Assembly: GCA_964469165.1 (NCBI GenBank)
Contig: CAYXXZ010000065.1
Span: 1 to 17,070 of the forward strand
Direction: 5' to 3'
DNA: 17,070 nt
Source: CAYXXZ01 sp964469165
Lineage (GTDB): Bacteria; Pseudomonadota; Gammaproteobacteria; Pseudomonadales; Porticoccaceae
A model generated the notes under the pieces. That model was not told the origin of the DNA and did no database searches. It worked only from the letters and a program-made list of their open reading frames with translations. The translations under genes and the position numbers were made by a program. Shown one piece after another: positions 1-6,450 of the stretch (its first letter is position 1; each line of letters begins with the position of its first letter).

Positions 1-179
1 TCGGCCACAAGCCCTCTAAAAAGAGGCTTGTGGCGATATCGGAGAGATGGTATCTCGCGTTGGCGGCGCAAAGCGCGGATCAAGGCGCAAGCACCAAAGA
101 CCCCGGTGAATACCGCACCCTGCTGCGCTACCGGCGCGAGACCTTCCCGGCCCTGCCGAAGCTTGACCCAAAAAACTGA
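1..179 (+). CDS. C-terminal fragment of an unidentified protein (cut by the window start)
   Basis: The frame whose first full codon is at base 3 stays open for 58 codons and ends at a TGA at 177-179. The translation has normal protein composition: it begins GHKPSKKRLVAISERWY and ends with an Arg/Tyr-rich stretch (EYRTLLRYRRETFPALP) and a short lysine/asparagine tail. An open frame of this length in GC-rich DNA, ending where intergenic-looking sequence begins, supports a real gene end. I do not recognise the family and assign no function. It reads in the same direction as the SMR gene that starts about 100 bases downstream. What is seen is the open frame; that it is a gene is inference, because the N-terminal part lies outside the window. 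Confidence 0.55.
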   Translation, partial: GHKPSKKRLVAISERWYLALAAQSADQGASTKDPGEYRTLLRYRRETFPALPKLDPKN

Positions 180-243
180 AACTAAAAGGCGCTTTCTTGC
201 AGGAGCAGCTTTGTGTGGGAGCCGGGGCCGCGCCACAATTGCC

Positions 244-252
244 TGCTATCAT
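244..252 (+). promoter_or_regulatory. Possible extended -10 promoter element of the SMR gene
   Basis: TGCTATCAT fits the extended -10 pattern TGnTATAAT and lies 28 bases before the ATG at 281. No good -35 is visible at 16-18 bases spacing, which extended -10 promoters can tolerate. Weak prediction from sequence alone. Confidence 0.25.
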
Positions 253-280
253 CTCCCGACCCCTCAAGCCGGAGAACCCC

Positions 281-610
281 ATGGGCTACACCTATCTCGC
301 CATCGCCATCATCACGGAAGTGATCGCCACCAGCGCCCTCAAGGCATCGGACGGTTTTCGCAACCTCTACCCCTCGCTGCTCGTTGTGGCGGGCTACGGC
401 ACGGCCTTTTATTTTCTCTCCCTGACGCTCAAGACGATCCCCGTGGGTGTCGCCTACGCCATCTGGGCGGGGATGGGGATTGTCCTCATCGCCATCGCGG
501 GCGCCATTTTTTTCCGCCAGGTACCGGATGCCGCAGCCATTGCCGGCATGGCCCTGATAATATCCGGGGTTGTCGTGATCTCCGCCCTGTCGCGGACGGC
601 GGGCCACTGA
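281..610 (+). CDS. emrE: EmrE-type small multidrug resistance (SMR) efflux transporter
   Basis: Inner-membrane proton-coupled drug/cation antiporter of the SMR family; family members work as antiparallel dimers. The product is 109 residues, the usual SMR size, with four hydrophobic helices. Glu13 in the first helix (AIITEVIAT) matches the essential Glu14 of EmrE. SDGFRNLYPS in loop 1 and AIWAGMG in helix 3 (the EmrE tryptophan motif) are both present. The C-terminus ALSRTAGH resembles that of EmrE. These features favour the EmrE/Qac branch over the guanidinium exporter (SugE/Gdx) branch. The ATG at 281 is chosen because GGAG sits 6 bases upstream and the protein then has standard length; an in-frame upstream extension would add an unrelated non-membrane stretch. 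The gene is 43 bases upstream of the oxidoreductase gene on the same strand. The actual substrates cannot be told from sequence. Confidence 0.88.
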   Translation: MGYTYLAIAIITEVIATSALKASDGFRNLYPSLLVVAGYGTAFYFLSLTLKTIPVGVAYAIWAGMGIVLIAIAGAIFFRQVPDAAAIAGMALIISGVVVISALSRTAGH

Positions 611-653
611 CAGGCACGGGACATTCCATCAACAGCGATAAGAAGGTTTGAAC

Positions 654-1547
654 ATGGATACTCAAAAGATCGGCAAACTTGGCGTCTGGGCCAACATCTA
701 CACCGACAGCCACCCGGAACAGATCCGCCTCGCGCAGCAGATCGAGCGTTGGGGCTACAGCACCCTGTGGGTGCCAGACCCCCTGCAACAAGACCCCTTC
801 GTCAGCCTTTCGGTGATCGCCCCCGAAACCGACAAGCTGTTTCTCGCCACCGGCATCGCCAACGTGATGACCCGCGCGCCGGTCGCCATGGCGGCCACCC
901 GCGCCTCGTTGGGTGCGCTGAGCAACGGTCGCTTGATTCTCGGCCTCGGCGTATCCCACCCGGAAGTCATCAGCGGCATGCTGGGAATGGACTATCGCAA
1001 ACCCGTCACCACCATGCGCAACTACCTCGCCGCCATGCAACCGGTGAGCGTGCGCGACAAACCAGCCGACAGCCCACGTGAAAAACACGGCATCGTGGTG
1101 CTGGCCGCCCTCGGCGACAACATGCTCGCTCTGTCCGCGAACGAGGCCGATGGCGCCCATCCCTACCTGACCACTCCGGAACACACGGCACGAGCGCGAA
1201 ACATCATGGGACCCACCAGCTTTCTGGCACCGGAGCAGAAAGTGCTTCTGGTCAAGGATGCTTCAACCGCCCGCGCCGCCGCCCGCAAACATATCGCTAT
1301 TTACCTCGGCCTGCAGAATTACCGCAACAACCTCAAAACCCTGGGCTTCACTGACAATGATTTCCAACACAGCGGCAGCGACCGGCTGATCGACGCCCTT
1401 GTCGCCTGGGGCGACGAAAGCGCCATTCGCAACCGCATCGAAGCCCATTGGGAAGCGGGAGCCAGCCATGTCTGTATCCAGCCCCTGCGCCCGGACGGTG
1501 AGTTCGGCTACGACCGGCGCGCGCTGGAGGCGTTTGCGCCGGGTTGA
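654..1547 (+). CDS. LLM-class flavin-dependent oxidoreductase (luciferase-like)
   Basis: The 297-residue product belongs to the luciferase-like monooxygenase/F420-dependent reductase superfamily (TIM-barrel, FMN or F420). Visible family features are the N-terminal strand GKLGVWANIYT, ERWGYSTLWVPD, the FLATGIANVMTRAPVAMA segment, and the SNGRLILGLGVSHPE block typical of this superfamily. It looks closest to the TIGR03620 subgroup, named after F420-using actinobacterial enzymes. F420 use here is doubtful, since most gammaproteobacteria do not make it; FMN is more likely. The ATG at 654 is preferred over the in-frame TTG at 648 because AGAAGG at 641-646 is then 7 bases away. It may be co-transcribed with the SMR gene. 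Substrate unknown. Confidence 0.82.
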   Translation: MDTQKIGKLGVWANIYTDSHPEQIRLAQQIERWGYSTLWVPDPLQQDPFVSLSVIAPETDKLFLATGIANVMTRAPVAMAATRASLGALSNGRLILGLGVSHPEVISGMLGMDYRKPVTTMRNYLAAMQPVSVRDKPADSPREKHGIVVLAALGDNMLALSANEADGAHPYLTTPEHTARARNIMGPTSFLAPEQKVLLVKDASTARAAARKHIAIYLGLQNYRNNLKTLGFTDNDFQHSGSDRLIDALVAWGDESAIRNRIEAHWEAGASHVCIQPLRPDGEFGYDRRALEAFAPG

Positions 1548-1586
1548 GTCTTGCATTCGTTATAAAAACCCCCACCCAAATCCCTC

Positions 1587-1604
1587 CTGTAGGAACCTGC
1601 CTGC
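1587..1604. repeat. Half copy of the REP-like repeat found complete at 15637-15713
   Basis: CTGTAGGAACCTGCCTGC matches the left arm of the 15637-15713 inverted repeat at 17 of 18 positions. I found no clear second arm nearby, so this looks like a solitary or decayed half element just after the LLM gene. The rest of 1548-1870 holds this half copy, the dispersed element at 1711-1810 and no plausible gene. Confidence 0.55.
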
Positions 1605-1710
1605 CGAAAGTTCACCATGAATGCCAGGCGCAGGCGGGAGTTGGTGGCGATGCCGATATTGTCGTGCGGGAACGCGGCCGGTATCGAGCCTGCTGAAATT
1701 CGAGCGGGGC

Positions 1711-1810
1711 TGTAATTGAGCTTTAAGCTGTGAGCTGTGAGCTCTAAGTCAAACCCTGGTAGAACCCCATTCTTGCAATACTCCTGCTTAAAGCTTACGG
1801 CCTACAGCTG
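1711..1810. repeat. Dispersed ~90-100 bp inverted-repeat element, copy A
   Basis: The element starts TGTAATTGAGC and ends CTTAAAGCTTACGGCCTACAGCTG. Its left half contains units of the type TTAAGCTGTGAGC, and its right half is their approximate reverse complement, so it can fold back on itself. The same start, end and central AGAACC block recur at 14634-14719. Copy A is about 14 bases longer than copy B, mainly from an extra GTGAGCT-type unit on the left side. It sits between the convergent LLM and znuA genes. A REP/MITE-like dispersed repeat is the likeliest class; no transposase is nearby. Confidence 0.7.
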
Positions 1811-1870
1811 GCTGCGGCCCACCCAGAGCTGCCGCCCGAGCCTCCGATCTGAGAGCAACACAAAACGCCG

Positions 1871-2749
1871 TCATTCCTGGCCCTGGCTAGCCGGAGCAAG
1901 GCAGCGCGCAAAACCCGCCGCCATGTCGGCGAGCAAGCCAGGGTAACCTTCCGTGCTGGCCACTGCCGTGCCCAGCGGGTCGATGGCGATCAGCGGCACA
2001 TCGAGCGCCGCCGCCAGGCGCCGCGCGCGCGACGGTGCGGGCAGGCGCTCCACCACGACACAGCGGGCCTGAGCAGTTTCGCCCAGCTCGCTCAGCGATT
2101 TCGCACCGATGGAAAGGCCGCGCGCATCGACCAGCGCGCCCGCCACCGAAATACCGAAGTAGGTGGTGAAATAGCCGTAGGCCTGGTGATCGACGATCAA
2201 GGTCTGGTCTGCAACGCCCAGCGCCGCGAAGTCCGCCGCTATTCTCGTGCTGATTCGCGAAAGCTCGGCGAGAGCTTGCTCCAGCCGTGTCTCGATTCGC
2301 TCACGCTGCGCCGGGAAGCGTTCGGCCAGCACTGTCGCCACCGCCCGATAGTAGACCGCCACCACGTCCGGTTGCAGCCACAGGTGAGCATCGACATGGG
2401 CGTCGACGGCGGGAAACTCTCGGTCGACGATCTCTTCAAGGCTCAACGAACTTCCCTCGGGGCGCGACTGGATGCCCTGGGCGAGATAGTTTTCCAATGT
2501 CGGCCCCACCCACAGCACCAGCTGTGCATCATCGAGAAGGCGCCGCTGGGAGATGGTCAGCGACACGTGATGGGGCTCCTGACCGTCTTTCAACAGCTGA
2601 CGCACGTCCAGCCAGCCGCTGCCAAGATCCGTCGCGATCAGCATGAGCGGACGCACGCTGGTCACGGCAAGCGGTCGTTCCTGCGCAGCCAGCGGCGCGC
2701 AAATCAAGCAGAAAAGGAACAGAAAGAGGGCGCAGAAAATTTGCCGCAC
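1871..2749 (-). CDS. znuA: Zinc ABC transporter periplasmic substrate-binding protein (ZnuA-like)
   Basis: Periplasmic zinc-capture component of the high-affinity ZnuABC importer; cluster A-I metal-binding protein family. Residues 1-22 form a signal peptide (long hydrophobic run, then LAA before QERP). Metal-ligand motifs appear in family order: EPHH at 58-61, AHLWLQP with His122, DHQAYGYF with His188, and IDP with Asp257. The His-rich loop common in ZnuA between the first two ligands is missing. At 292 residues it is a normal length. The start is GTG at 2747-2749, with GGAG 6 bases upstream on the coding strand; the ATG near 2765 is in another frame. It diverges from zur-znuC-znuB across a Zur-box-like dyad, so it is likely repressed when zinc is plentiful. 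Manganese specificity is possible for the fold but unlikely beside zur. Confidence 0.9.
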   Translation of the reverse strand: MRQIFCALFLFLFCLICAPLAAQERPLAVTSVRPLMLIATDLGSGWLDVRQLLKDGQEPHHVSLTISQRRLLDDAQLVLWVGPTLENYLAQGIQSRPEGSSLSLEEIVDREFPAVDAHVDAHLWLQPDVVAVYYRAVATVLAERFPAQRERIETRLEQALAELSRISTRIAADFAALGVADQTLIVDHQAYGYFTTYFGISVAGALVDARGLSIGAKSLSELGETAQARCVVVERLPAPSRARRLAAALDVPLIAIDPLGTAVASTEGYPGLLADMAAGFARCLAPASQGQE

Positions 2750-2775
2750 AGGGGGCTCCAGGGCATGAAAAATTG

Positions 2776-2791
2776 GTATAGTATAACATAC
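2776..2791. promoter_or_regulatory. Putative Zur operator between znuA and zur
   Basis: GTATAGTATAACATAC is an imperfect dyad: 12 of 16 positions match its own reverse complement. It resembles the AT-rich gammaproteobacterial Zur box core (GTTATAnTATAAC). It lies between two divergent zinc genes, 27 bases upstream of the znuA start and 67 bases upstream of zur, in otherwise GC-rich DNA. One site could control both promoters. Assignment is by pattern and position only. Confidence 0.6.
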
Positions 2792-2857
2792 TGTTTGGCG
2801 CCCCCTGAGTTTCCAGAGGGCACAAAGACGTGTTTCTCTCGCTGTGGACGCATCACC

Positions 2858-3349
2858 ATGATCAGCAATTCAAGGGCGGCATTTTACCCCCACAACCACC
2901 AGAAGTGTGTAAAGGCCGCACTGCAACAGGCCCGCGAACGTGCCGCCAAAACCAACGCCCGCCTCACCCCCATCCGCCAGGCGGTGCTGGCGCTGATCTG
3001 GGAGAACCACAAACCCATGGGCGCCTACCCCATTCTCGAGCAATTGCCACTGGTGCTCGGCAAGAACATTCAGGCGCCCAGCGTCTATCGGGCCATCGAC
3101 TTCCTTCTCGAACTCGGCCTGATCCATCGCATACCGTCGCTCAACGCCTACATTGGTTGTCCGTTTCCCGGCAGCGAGCACAGCAACCTGTTCATGATCT
3201 GCAAAAGTTGCAGCGCCGTCGCCGAGGTCAGCGACGAGGGCATGAACGCGATGATCGCCGACACCATTCGCAAAACCGGATTTCACCCCGCGGGCCAGTC
3301 CATTGAACTGACCGGCCTGTGCCCCGCCTGCCTGGCCGAGGAGGCCTGA
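2858..3349 (+). CDS. zur: Zinc uptake regulator Zur (Fur family repressor)
   Basis: Zinc-sensing transcriptional repressor of the Fur family, 163 residues. The winged-helix DNA-binding part spans roughly 30-92 (RLTPIRQAVLALI, then PSVYRAIDFLLELGLIHR). The structural zinc site is CKSC at 115-118 and CPAC at 155-158. The regulatory site expected from E. coli Zur (His, Cys, His, Glu) is matched by His90, Cys101, His108 and Glu123, with nearly the same spacing. The ATG at 2858 gives family-length protein, though its ribosome site is weak; the open frame runs further upstream only because it passes antisense through znuA. The stop lies 3 bases before znuC, so zur, znuC and znuB form one operon that Zur probably autoregulates through the dyad at 2776-2791. 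Confidence 0.92.
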   Translation: MISNSRAAFYPHNHQKCVKAALQQARERAAKTNARLTPIRQAVLALIWENHKPMGAYPILEQLPLVLGKNIQAPSVYRAIDFLLELGLIHRIPSLNAYIGCPFPGSEHSNLFMICKSCSAVAEVSDEGMNAMIADTIRKTGFHPAGQSIELTGLCPACLAEEA

Positions 3350-3352
3350 ACC

Positions 3353-4096
3353 ATGTCTCCTCTGTTAAACGTCGCCGATGTAAGCCTGAAGATCGGCGAA
3401 AACCTCATTCTCGAGAACATCAGCTTCCGCATCGGTGCTGGCCAGATCACCACCCTGATCGGCCCCAATGGCGCGGGCAAGACCAGCCTTATCCGCATCA
3501 TTCTCGGGTTGCAGAGAGCCACGGCCGGTACCGTCAGCATCCTGCCGCGCACCCGCATCGGCTACATGCCACAGAAGCTGGTGATCGATCCTTCGCTGCC
3601 CTTGAGCGTGCGCGCTTTCCTCAAGCTGGCGGATCGCAACCACGCCAACACCACCGCGGCTCTCGAACGCGTCGGGGTCCCGCACCTGTTCGACAGCCCC
3701 ATGGCGCACCTTTCCGGCGGCGAAACCCAACGCGTGCTGCTGGCGCGCGCGCTGCTGCGCAAACCCCATTTATTGGTGTTGGACGAGCCCGTGCAGGGCG
3801 TGGACGTCAACGGCCAGGAGGCGCTCTACAAGCTGATTGGCCAGATTCGCGACACCACCGGCTGCAGCATTCTGATGGTGTCGCACGACCTGCACCTGGT
3901 GATGGCGGCCACCGACCAGGTATTGTGCATCAACCAGCACCTGTGCTGTCACGGCACCCCGGAGGTGGTGTCGGCCGACCCGATCTACCGCGAGCTGTTC
4001 GGCGCGCGTACCGCCCTCTACACGCACCACCACGACCATGAACACGATCTTCACGGCGGCGTGGCCCATCAGCACGAGGACTGCAACCATGGGTGA
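3353..4096 (+). CDS. znuC: Zinc ABC transporter ATP-binding protein ZnuC
   Basis: Cytoplasmic ATPase that powers ZnuABC zinc import. The 247-residue product has Walker A GPNGAGKT at 37-44, the ABC signature LSGGE, Walker B LLVLDEP and the switch histidine in SHD. The C-terminal ~25 residues are rich in His, Asp and Glu (HHHDHEHD and HQHEDCNH), as is common in ZnuC; this tail may bind zinc. GAGGAGG at 3338-3344, inside the end of zur, is a strong ribosome site 8 bases before the ATG. The end overlaps the znuB start by 8 bases, indicating translational coupling. Confidence 0.95.
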   Translation: MSPLLNVADVSLKIGENLILENISFRIGAGQITTLIGPNGAGKTSLIRIILGLQRATAGTVSILPRTRIGYMPQKLVIDPSLPLSVRAFLKLADRNHANTTAALERVGVPHLFDSPMAHLSGGETQRVLLARALLRKPHLLVLDEPVQGVDVNGQEALYKLIGQIRDTTGCSILMVSHDLHLVMAATDQVLCINQHLCCHGTPEVVSADPIYRELFGARTALYTHHHDHEHDLHGGVAHQHEDCNHG

Positions 4097-4877
4097 GTTT
4101 CTGATCTACGCCCTGCTGGCCGGTCTCGGCGTGGCCGTGATCGCGGGGCCTCTCGGCGCGTTCGTAGTGTGGCGGCGCATGGCCTATTTCGGCGACACGC
4201 TGGCGCACTCGGCGCTGCTGGGCATTTCCCTGTCGCTGTGGCTGTCCATCACGCCCGGCGTGGCGGTGGCCCTCACCTGTGTGCTGATCGCCGTCGGCCT
4301 GTTCGTGCTGCAACACAGGCAAACGCTGGCAACGGATACCTTGCTGGGCATTCTCTCGCACAGTTCGCTGGCCCTGGGCGTGATTGCGATCTATTTGATT
4401 CCCAACGCCAACATGAACCTGGAAAGCATTCTGTTCGGCGATTTGCTCACGGTATCGGGCGCCGATCTGATCACCATCTGGGCGGTGGGGCTCGGCGTAC
4501 TCCTTGTGCTGATAAGGCTGTGGCGACCGCTGCTGGCGATCACCGTCCATCAGGACCTCGCCCAGGTGGAAGGCACGCCGGTGGCGGCGGTCAAGGCGGT
4601 GTTGATGCTGTCACTGGCGCTGGTGATTGCCATCGCCATGAAGGTGGTGGGCGTGCTGCTGATCACGGCGTTGCTGATCATTCCCGCCGCCACCGCGCGC
4701 CATTTCGTGAGAAGCGCAGAGGCCATGGCGCTGCTGGCCAGCGCACTCGGCTGTCTGGCAGTGGCCGCCGGCCTGATGCTGTCGCTGTTTGCCGATACCC
4801 CGGCAGGGCCATCCATCGTGCTCTGCGCCGGGGTGCTGTTCGTCGTTTCCCAGATAGTGTCGAAGGCGCGGCCGTAG
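4089..4877 (+). CDS. znuB: Zinc ABC transporter permease ZnuB
   Basis: Inner-membrane permease of the ABC-3 family, which forms the zinc channel of ZnuABC as a dimer. The 262-residue product is almost wholly hydrophobic, with about eight membrane segments. Family-typical stretches include VVWRRMAYFGDTLAHSALLG near residues 27-46, the SILFGDLL segment, and VGVLLITALLIIPAATAR, which resembles the conserved region contacting the ATPase. The ATG at 4089 overlaps the end of znuC by 8 bases; the longer in-frame opening would include znuC's His-rich codons in another frame and is rejected. The stop codon lies inside the 30-bp palindrome at 4873-4902. Confidence 0.94.
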   Translation: MGEFLIYALLAGLGVAVIAGPLGAFVVWRRMAYFGDTLAHSALLGISLSLWLSITPGVAVALTCVLIAVGLFVLQHRQTLATDTLLGILSHSSLALGVIAIYLIPNANMNLESILFGDLLTVSGADLITIWAVGLGVLLVLIRLWRPLLAITVHQDLAQVEGTPVAAVKAVLMLSLALVIAIAMKVVGVLLITALLIIPAATARHFVRSAEAMALLASALGCLAVAAGLMLSLFADTPAGPSIVLCAGVLFVVSQIVSKARP

Positions 4878-4902
4878 GGGCAATTCATGAATTGCCCCTA
4901 CG
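4873..4902. terminator. 30-bp perfect palindrome, probable bidirectional terminator or REP-like repeat
   Basis: The sequence runs CGTAGGGGCAATTCA followed immediately by its exact reverse complement, with no spacer. It contains the znuB stop codon (4875-4877) and ends one base before the sco stop at 4904-4906, so it fills the whole junction between two convergent genes. Translated in one frame it gives GAIHELPLR, a peptide signature seen as a repeat artefact in many unrelated genomes, which suggests a dispersed repeat. No T-run follows on either strand, so intrinsic termination is plausible but unproven. Confidence 0.6.
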
Positions 4903-4903
4903 A

Positions 4904-5551
4904 TCACCCCCCGAAGGTATACATCAACGAGCGCAACACCACCCGCATGCCGCCTTCCTCAAACGGCGGGCGGAGCATGCCGTGATAGTCGCCGTGCGGG
5001 TTGATCAGCACGATGTTGCCGCTGTGATCCACCGTGTAGTTGTCATCGCCGAGCGGCACCTTGGTATAGATCGCGCCCAGTTGAGTGGCCAGACTCAGAA
5101 TCTCGGCGGGCTTGCCCGTCAGGCCGATGAAATCCTCGTTGAAGTAGGGCACATAGGCGGCGAGTTTTTCCACGGTATCGCGCTCGGGATCCACGCTGAG
5201 CATCACCACTTGCACCTTTTCTTTTTCCTTGTCGGTCAGCGGTTCGACCAGACGATTGAGCACACCCAGAGTGGTGGGGCAGATATCGGGGCAGTGCGTG
5301 AAGCCAAAGAACACCAGTGTCCATTTGCCCTGCAGTTGTTCGGGCACGAAGGCATTGCCGTTGTGGTCGACCAGCTCGAAACTGCTGAAGCGGCGCGGCG
5401 TGTCGAGCATCATGGCGCCATAACCGCGCATTTCATGGTCGGCCAGAATGCGCGGCTTGCTGAGTTTATTGATGAAGCCGATAAGCACCAGCGTGGAAAA
5501 GGCCAGGCAGGCTACTACGGTAAGGGCAATTCGCTTTTGCACAACAGTCAT
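4904..5551 (-). CDS. SCO1/SenC copper chaperone for cytochrome c oxidase
   Basis: Membrane-anchored periplasmic thioredoxin-fold protein that helps metallate the CuA site of oxidase subunit II. The 215-residue product has an N-terminal membrane anchor (about residues 8-27). The thioredoxin domain carries Cys87 and Cys91 in THCPDICPTT. The third copper ligand of the family is His176 in TVDHS, equivalent to the human SCO1 histidine. The ATG at 5549-5551 overlaps the cyoE stop as ATGA, so translation is probably coupled. It is the last gene of the assembly operon, ending at the palindrome. A reading frame open upstream into cyoE is not a fusion: that part is out-of-frame cyoE DNA. Confidence 0.93.
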   Translation of the reverse strand: MTVVQKRIALTVVACLAFSTLVLIGFINKLSKPRILADHEMRGYGAMMLDTPRRFSSFELVDHNGNAFVPEQLQGKWTLVFFGFTHCPDICPTTLGVLNRLVEPLTDKEKEKVQVVMLSVDPERDTVEKLAAYVPYFNEDFIGLTGKPAEILSLATQLGAIYTKVPLGDDNYTVDHSGNIVLINPHGDYHGMLRPPFEEGGMRVVLRSLMYTFGG

Positions 5552-6450
5552 CCAATGAAGAAGGGAACGGTGACGACGTAGTGATCCACCAGCATCACCA
5601 GGAAGAGCGCCATCAGATAAACGATGGAGTATTTGAAGGTATCCATGCCCGCATTGGGCTTCTTGCCGATGTAGAGCACCACGGCCCAGTAGAGAAAACC
5701 GGCACCCAGAACCAGCGCACCCAGCAGGTACAACCAGCCGCTCATGGCGGTGACGAACGGCATCAGCGTCACCAGCACCATGATGATGGTGTACAGCAAA
5801 ATATGCAGGCGCGTGTATTTGTCGCCGTGGGTCACCGGCAGCATGGGGATTTCGGCCTTGGCGTACTCCGCCTGGCGATGCACGGCAAGCGCCCAGAAAT
5901 GCGGCGGTGTCCAGGCGAAGATGATCAGCACCAGCAGCAGGGCATGGCCGTGGATCTCTCCGGTGACCGCCGTCCAGCCCAACAGGGGCGGCGCGGCACC
6001 GGCAAGACCGCCGATAACGATGTTCTGCGGCGTGGCGCGCTTGAGAAACAGGGTATAGACCACCGCGTAGCCCACCAGCGACGCCAGCGTCAGCCAGGCG
6101 GTGAGCGCATTCACGTACACCAGCAGAATGGCCATGCCGGTGAGGCCAAGGGTGGCGGCATAGACCACCGCCTTGCGCGGCTCGATGCGCCCCGCGGCGA
6201 TGGGCCGGTTGAGGGTACGCGCCATCTTGAGATCGATCTGGCGATCCACCAGGTGGTTTACCGCCGCCGCGGAACCCGCGCACAGTGCGATGCCGAGATT
6301 GCCGAAAATGAGTGCATTCCAGGGCACCATACCCGGCACTGCGAGGAACATGCCGATCAGCGCGGTGAGGATCATGAGGGCGACGACGTTGGGCTTGGTC
6401 AGCTCCAGGTAGTCTCGCCAGGTGACGTTTTCGTAGCTGCTTTCCATCAT
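5548..6450 (-). CDS. cyoE: Protohaem IX farnesyltransferase (haem O synthase)
   Basis: Integral-membrane UbiA-family prenyltransferase that adds a farnesyl group to haem B, giving haem O, the precursor of haem A. The 300-residue product has the conserved Asp-rich motif NHLVDRQIDLKMARTLNRP in the first third and AWTPPHFWALA with EIPMLPVTHG in the second, both diagnostic of CyoE/CtaB. About nine membrane helices are visible. The start is taken as the first ATG of a tandem pair at 6448-6450; it overlaps the ctaA stop in an ATGA arrangement, with GGAGAGA upstream. Haem O made here feeds CtaA, encoded just upstream. Confidence 0.95.
   Translation of the reverse strand: MMESSYENVTWRDYLELTKPNVVALMILTALIGMFLAVPGMVPWNALIFGNLGIALCAGSAAAVNHLVDRQIDLKMARTLNRPIAAGRIEPRKAVVYAATLGLTGMAILLVYVNALTAWLTLASLVGYAVVYTLFLKRATPQNIVIGGLAGAAPPLLGWTAVTGEIHGHALLLVLIIFAWTPPHFWALAVHRQAEYAKAEIPMLPVTHGDKYTRLHILLYTIIMVLVTLMPFVTAMSGWLYLLGALVLGAGFLYWAVVLYIGKKPNAGMDTFKYSIVYLMALFLVMLVDHYVVTVPFFIG

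Noticed and set aside
4..34. Hairpin GCCACAAGC...GCTTGTGGC with an A-rich loop, as a terminator
   Set aside because: No T-run follows on the plus strand and it lies inside the probable coding end at 1-179; it may simply be coding sequence.
197..240. GCAGGAGCAGCTTTGTGTGGGAGC as a decayed REP copy before the SMR gene
   Set aside because: Only short GGAGC pieces resemble the REP arms; too degenerate to call.
654..1547. F420 dependence of the LLM-class enzyme
   Set aside because: The subgroup name comes from F420-using bacteria, but nothing in this window shows F420 synthesis and the host group normally lacks it.
2186..2857. In-frame upstream extension of zur, giving a 387-residue protein
   Set aside because: The extension runs antisense through znuA, which has full family motifs; Zur length and homology start near 2858.
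4169..5581. Long plus-strand open frame through znuB and sco
   Set aside because: It is out of frame with znuB and antisense to sco, both clear genes; the peptide is low-complexity and His/Arg rich, as expected from GC-rich shadow frames.
4904..6283. Fusion of cyoE-region sequence with sco
   Set aside because: The upstream part is out of frame with cyoE and meaningless as protein; the Sco anchor begins at the ATG at 5551.
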